Source: Sva-07 sp031426215
Lineage (GTDB): Bacteria; Actinomycetota; Acidimicrobiia; Acidimicrobiales; Ilumatobacteraceae
Assembly: GCA_031426215.1 (NCBI GenBank)
Contig: JANPKU010000021.1
Span: 15,446-79,445 of the forward strand
DNA length: 64,000 nucleotides
Direction of reading: 5' to 3'
Of the stretch, positions 61,386-64,000 are shown piece by piece; the stretch's first letter is position 1; each line of letters starts with the position of its first letter. Below the pieces are notes generated by a model. That model made no database searches. It saw nothing but the letters and a program-made list of their open reading frames with translations, and was not told where the DNA came from. The position numbers and the translations under genes are program-made.

Positions 61386-61681
61386 TCAGTCCCGTTGGGC
61401 GGCGAGCCAGCCGCTGTGCTGCGACACGAAGTGGTCGAACTGGTCGAGGCGATCGGAAGCCGCCAGCACGACCGCATCATCGACCGGTGCGTATTGGTGA
61501 ACCAGCACGTTGCGGAATCCGACGGCGAGCGCCAAGTCCCCCGCCAGGGTTGCGTCGATCACGCCACGTGACCCGAGTTCGCGCAGCGCAGCGGCGTTCG
61601 AGTCCGGCTGCCGAACACGAGGGCAAACACAGCTCCGGCTTCACGGAGCGCGGCGGCGACGTTGTCCACTTCAACGCTCAT
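61386..61681 (-). pseudogene. Remnant of an MNT/HEPN (MntA-HepT) toxin-antitoxin pair
   Basis: From the ATG at 61681 one frame reads MSVEVDNVAAALREAGAVFALVFGSR, the start of a minimal nucleotidyltransferase, and then meets a stop. A second frame, shifted by a base, reads ALRELGSRGVIDATL, GFRNVLVHQYAPVDDAV (the HEPN RNxxxH motif) and a normal HepT end stopping at 61386. The rest of mntA and the start of hepT are missing. So an out-of-frame deletion has joined the two genes. The HEPN part has only an internal GTG start and is probably not made as a full toxin. Confidence 0.65.
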
Positions 61682-61740
61682 GTTCGAAGTGTAGATGGCG
61701 GGGTGATGGCGCGGACGGGCGCCGACGTCACCCGCAACGC

Positions 61741-61941
61741 TCAGGCGTCGGTGGTGACGACCGGCACGACGAGGGCAGCCGGCTCGGCCGTGAGCAATGT
61801 GCGCACGTCGAGCAACAGATCGGCAACCTCACCCGTCGACACGAGTTCACGTTGCATCATTCGGGCCAAGGCGCCGTCGATGACGCTCAGGGCTTCGGTG
61901 ATCACGGCCTCGTTGCTGGAGTCGATTCGCTCGTCAGTCAT
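61741..61941 (-). CDS. Small hypothetical protein
   Basis: A 66-residue frame from an ATG has acidic and hydrophobic residues in a helical pattern (EALSVIDGALARMMQREL, EVADLLLDVRTLL). Codon use fits the neighbourhood. No family is recognised and no clear ribosome site is visible. It may be a real small gene; the region between 61682 and 62174 shows nothing else but the tandem repeat. Confidence 0.5.
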   Translation of the reverse strand: MTDERIDSSNEAVITEALSVIDGALARMMQRELVSTGEVADLLLDVRTLLTAEPAALVVPVVTTDA

Positions 61942-62000
61942 TGCTAGGTACGGTACCCGCGCCGACCGCTGCGTGCACGCACCTGCGCACAGATGAGCGA

Positions 62001-62046
62001 GGTGTCACACAACGTTCACACCTGGTGTCACACAACGTTCACACCT
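62001..62046. repeat. Two perfect tandem copies of a 23-bp unit
   Basis: The unit begins GGTGTCACACAACGTTCACA and is repeated directly without spacer at 62001-62023 and 62024-62046, followed by a partial GG-ACGTTC. It contains the palindrome AACGTT and outer GGTGT/ACACC complementarity, so each unit may be a binding site. It lies in the gap between two divergent small genes. Twin operators or a young duplication are the simplest explanations. Confidence 0.75.
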
Positions 62047-62174
62047 GGACGTTCGCTGATGTTGGAGCGTCCAGGCGGATTCGGGTCCGAGCCGAGCGGT
62101 GCACGACCTACGATGTGCGGGTGCAGTTCAGCGGGCGCGACGTCGGCCACTGATCGTCATCGACTCGATCCACC

Positions 62175-62459
62175 ATGCATCGCTCCCCCGCTTCGCTCGC
62201 TCGGCTCGGTCTGCGAATGGGTGAGCCGATCCGCTTTCGTCGCAACGACAAGGGCCGTTGGGTGGTGGGTCGCGTGGTCGGCATCGAGTTCGACGGCAGC
62301 ATCGCCATCCGGGACCCCGATGGTTCCGCCCGGTCCTTGCGAGCCGAGCGCGTCGAGATCCGTCGGCCTGGATCACGAGGCAGACTCCGCTGGTGCCTCG
62401 TCAGCGATGTCGCAGTCACGTGGGAGCAGCTCGAGATGTTCGAGCCGGACAACAACTGA
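62175..62459 (+). CDS. Small basic hypothetical protein, SH3-like
   Basis: The 94-residue product (or 80 from the inner ATG at 62217) has the pattern MGEPIRFRRNDKGRWVVGRVVGIE, then IAIRDPDGSARSLRAERVEIRR, which looks like a small beta-barrel of SH3/KOW type, and a WEQLEMFEP end. It is very basic and could bind nucleic acid. No known family is claimed. The DUF222/HNH gene lies 88 bp downstream. Confidence 0.6.
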   Translation: MHRSPASLARLGLRMGEPIRFRRNDKGRWVVGRVVGIEFDGSIAIRDPDGSARSLRAERVEIRRPGSRGRLRWCLVSDVAVTWEQLEMFEPDNN

Positions 62460-62547
62460 CGGCTCAAGACTTCGCCCGAAACACCAGTCCCTTCTCGCCA
62501 AACCCCTCCGGTTGTTGGTCCATCCAACTCTGTGGTACCCCCTGTTC

Positions 62548-63810
62548 ATGATTGTGTGTATGGAGATCGCGGGGGTTGTCGAGCGGGTCGAGCACATCTC
62601 CGCCGCACGCGCGAACCCTGCTGCGGACGCCGCGATCATCAAGTCCGGACTCGTCGCCGTCCGTGAAGTACGGGCATGGTGCGATGCCCAACACGCCGGC
62701 CTGGTCCGATCGCTCCGGTCCGTCGATTCGTTCCCCGAACAGACAGTCGCGGCAGCGTCGAAGATGTCGTTGGGACAAGCCGCCAAATCAACGGAACGCT
62801 CAGCCACGTTGGATGCGACGCCGAAGTTGGCCGGCGCGCTCGATGACGGTGCGATCACCGCTGAGCACATCGATGCTGTCACCCGAGCATCGAAGAAGCT
62901 CGACGGCGCCAAACGGGTCGAACTGATCCGACGCGCCGACGCCCTCAGCGATGTCGCGACGGCCGGCACCGTCGACGAGTTCGCCCGCCGATTGGACCTC
63001 GAAGCCAAGAGGCTGCAAGAAGGCGACGGACTCGACCGTCTCGAACGTCAACGACGCAACGCCAGGGTGAGATCGTGGGTCGACCCCGAAGGCATGTGGA
63101 ACCTGTCCGCCAAGTTCGACCCACTCACCGGGGTGCGCATCGCCTCACGCATCGATGCCATGATCCAGACATTGTTCGGCCAGGCGGTCCCCGATGAGTG
63201 CCCGCAGGACCCGATCGAGAAACAGCGCTACCTCGCCGCACAAGCCGTCACCCAACTCCTGCTCGACAACGCAACCTCCACCCCCGCAACCCAACCCGCC
63301 GCGCAACGACCGTCACGCAGCGGGCCACCCGAGTTCGTCGTGGTCATCGACGCTGACGCACCCGGACAGGTCGGACCCGTCGCCGAATTCTCCATCCCCG
63401 TCGAGATCCCCACCCGGGTCCTCGCCACCCTCGCCGACGAAGCCGACATCCACACCGTCGTCGTCCGAAACGGCATCGTGCTCCACGCACGCGGCCAACT
63501 GAACCTCGGACGCACCACCAGACTCGCCAACCGGGCCCAACGGCGAGCGCTCCGCGGGCTGTACCGGTGCTGCGCGATTCCGGGCTGCACCGTGGGCTAC
63601 GACCGCTGCAAACTCCACCACATCCTCTGGTGGAGACACGGCGGGGGCACTGATCTTCACAATCTGCTGCCCGTCTGCAGTGTCCACCACACCAAGATCC
63701 ACAACGACAACTGGATCATCGAACTCGGACCCAACCGCGAACTCACCCTCACACTCCCCGACGGCACCATCCACACCACCGGCCCACCCAACCGACAAAC
63801 CGCCGCGTGA
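62548..63810 (+). CDS. DUF222/HNH endonuclease-like protein (13E12 repeat type)
   Basis: The N-terminal 300 residues form the helical DUF222 region (with SLGQAAKSTERSA, and a middle RNARVRSWVDPEGMWNL). The C-terminus has an HNH domain: CCAIPGCTVGYDRCKLHHI, WWRHGGGTDLHNL and CSVHHTKIHNDNW with the zinc-type Cys and His residues. Length is 420 from ATG 62548 or 416 from the ATG at 62560. Such genes are numerous in actinobacteria, often vary in copy number, and their function is uncertain. Confidence 0.85.
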   Translation: MIVCMEIAGVVERVEHISAARANPAADAAIIKSGLVAVREVRAWCDAQHAGLVRSLRSVDSFPEQTVAAASKMSLGQAAKSTERSATLDATPKLAGALDDGAITAEHIDAVTRASKKLDGAKRVELIRRADALSDVATAGTVDEFARRLDLEAKRLQEGDGLDRLERQRRNARVRSWVDPEGMWNLSAKFDPLTGVRIASRIDAMIQTLFGQAVPDECPQDPIEKQRYLAAQAVTQLLLDNATSTPATQPAAQRPSRSGPPEFVVVIDADAPGQVGPVAEFSIPVEIPTRVLATLADEADIHTVVVRNGIVLHARGQLNLGRTTRLANRAQRRALRGLYRCCAIPGCTVGYDRCKLHHILWWRHGGGTDLHNLLPVCSVHHTKIHNDNWIIELGPNRELTLTLPDGTIHTTGPPNRQTAA

Positions 63811-63828
63811 CCCGAAACGGTCAGGCGA

Positions 63829-64000
63829 TCAGGCTCGTCGATCGAGCTCGGCCACGTCGCGAGCCGGCGCCGTCAGGCGATACGACGCATCGAGCAGTTC
63901 GGCGATCTCCGACCAGTCGGTGTCATCGCCGAGGTCGACACCGACCCACCCTGACGGGCCGAGATACGCAGGCACGAACGTGCGCTCATCCTCCATCAAC
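63829..64000 (-). CDS. MmcQ/YjbR family protein, C-terminal fragment
   Basis: The last 56 residues of a gene running off the right edge read FVPAYLGPSGWVGVDLGDD, then WSEIAELLDASYRLTAPARD. This matches the end of MmcQ/YjbR proteins, which have a CyaY-like fold and usually about 115-120 residues. The start lies outside the window. It is convergent with the HNH gene after an 18-bp gap. Confidence 0.75.
   Translation of the reverse strand, partial: LMEDERTFVPAYLGPSGWVGVDLGDDTDWSEIAELLDASYRLTAPARDVAELDRRA

Noticed and set aside
61993..62547. Long N-terminal extension of the HNH gene reading through the tandem repeat
   Set aside because: The extension overlaps another plausible gene (62175-62459) and has no domain; the DUF222 region starts near the ATG at 62548.

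Overview
The window is high-GC DNA with dense, often overlapping genes. Its content points to an actinobacterium of the class Acidimicrobiia, probably close to Ilumatobacter (inference from gene content, not from a search). Supporting signs are two F420-type luciferase-like oxidoreductases, a mycothiol-system DsbA-like protein, a cytochrome P450 beside several acyl-CoA genes, and the actinobacterial order dapA-rnj-(lipoprotein)-ftsK. I saw no rRNA, tRNA, CRISPR array or prophage.

Layout. Positions 1-3414 (minus) carry dapA, RNase J, a lipoprotein and the first codons of a probable ftsK. Positions 3472-10166 hold a flippase-like membrane protein, a complete polar amino acid ABC importer, an acyl-CoA synthetase, a DedA-like membrane protein and thiol peroxidase. 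Positions 10178-11096 are a REP-associated tyrosine transposase (RAYT) element bounded by two near-identical 31-bp palindromes. Positions 11097-23367 (minus) form one long information-processing block: rimP, nusA, ylxR, infB, a DsbA-like gene, rbfA, truB, ribF, rpsO, pnp and dapB. A promoter and a terminator-like leader hairpin lie ahead of rimP. Divergent from it is proS. Positions 25375-32880 carry a MaoC hydratase and SDR pair, a Tat-type lipoprotein amidase, a geranylgeranyl-reductase-like flavoprotein and a MoxR/DUF58/VWA operon. Positions 32919-43687 hold an F420-type oxidoreductase, a LarE-like enzyme, a membrane acyltransferase with two SGNH-like regions, an alpha-L-fucosidase fused to a beta-helix, typA and a GNAT-AAA+ fusion. 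Positions 43703-59848 are mainly acyl-CoA metabolism (two synthetases, P450, nitroreductase, crotonase, two dehydrogenase-family proteins, SDRs, a hydrolase). A beta-phosphoglucomutase and GH65 phosphorylase pair interrupts this run. The end holds a RecB/Cas4-like nuclease, a PAP2 phosphatase, a decayed MNT/HEPN toxin-antitoxin remnant, a 23-bp tandem repeat and a DUF222/HNH protein.

The most unusual features are: the palindrome family sharing a central GGTC-N-GACC core, whose copies sit against TGA stop codons between convergent genes and flank the RAYT gene; the fusion of an acetyltransferase to a Cdc48-like AAA+ ATPase; the fucosidase/beta-helix fusion; the tandem SGNH acyltransferase; and a ylxR gene that seems to lack any ATG, GTG or TTG start and probably begins at a CTG overlapping the nusA stop. 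All family assignments were made by reading motifs; no database search was run.
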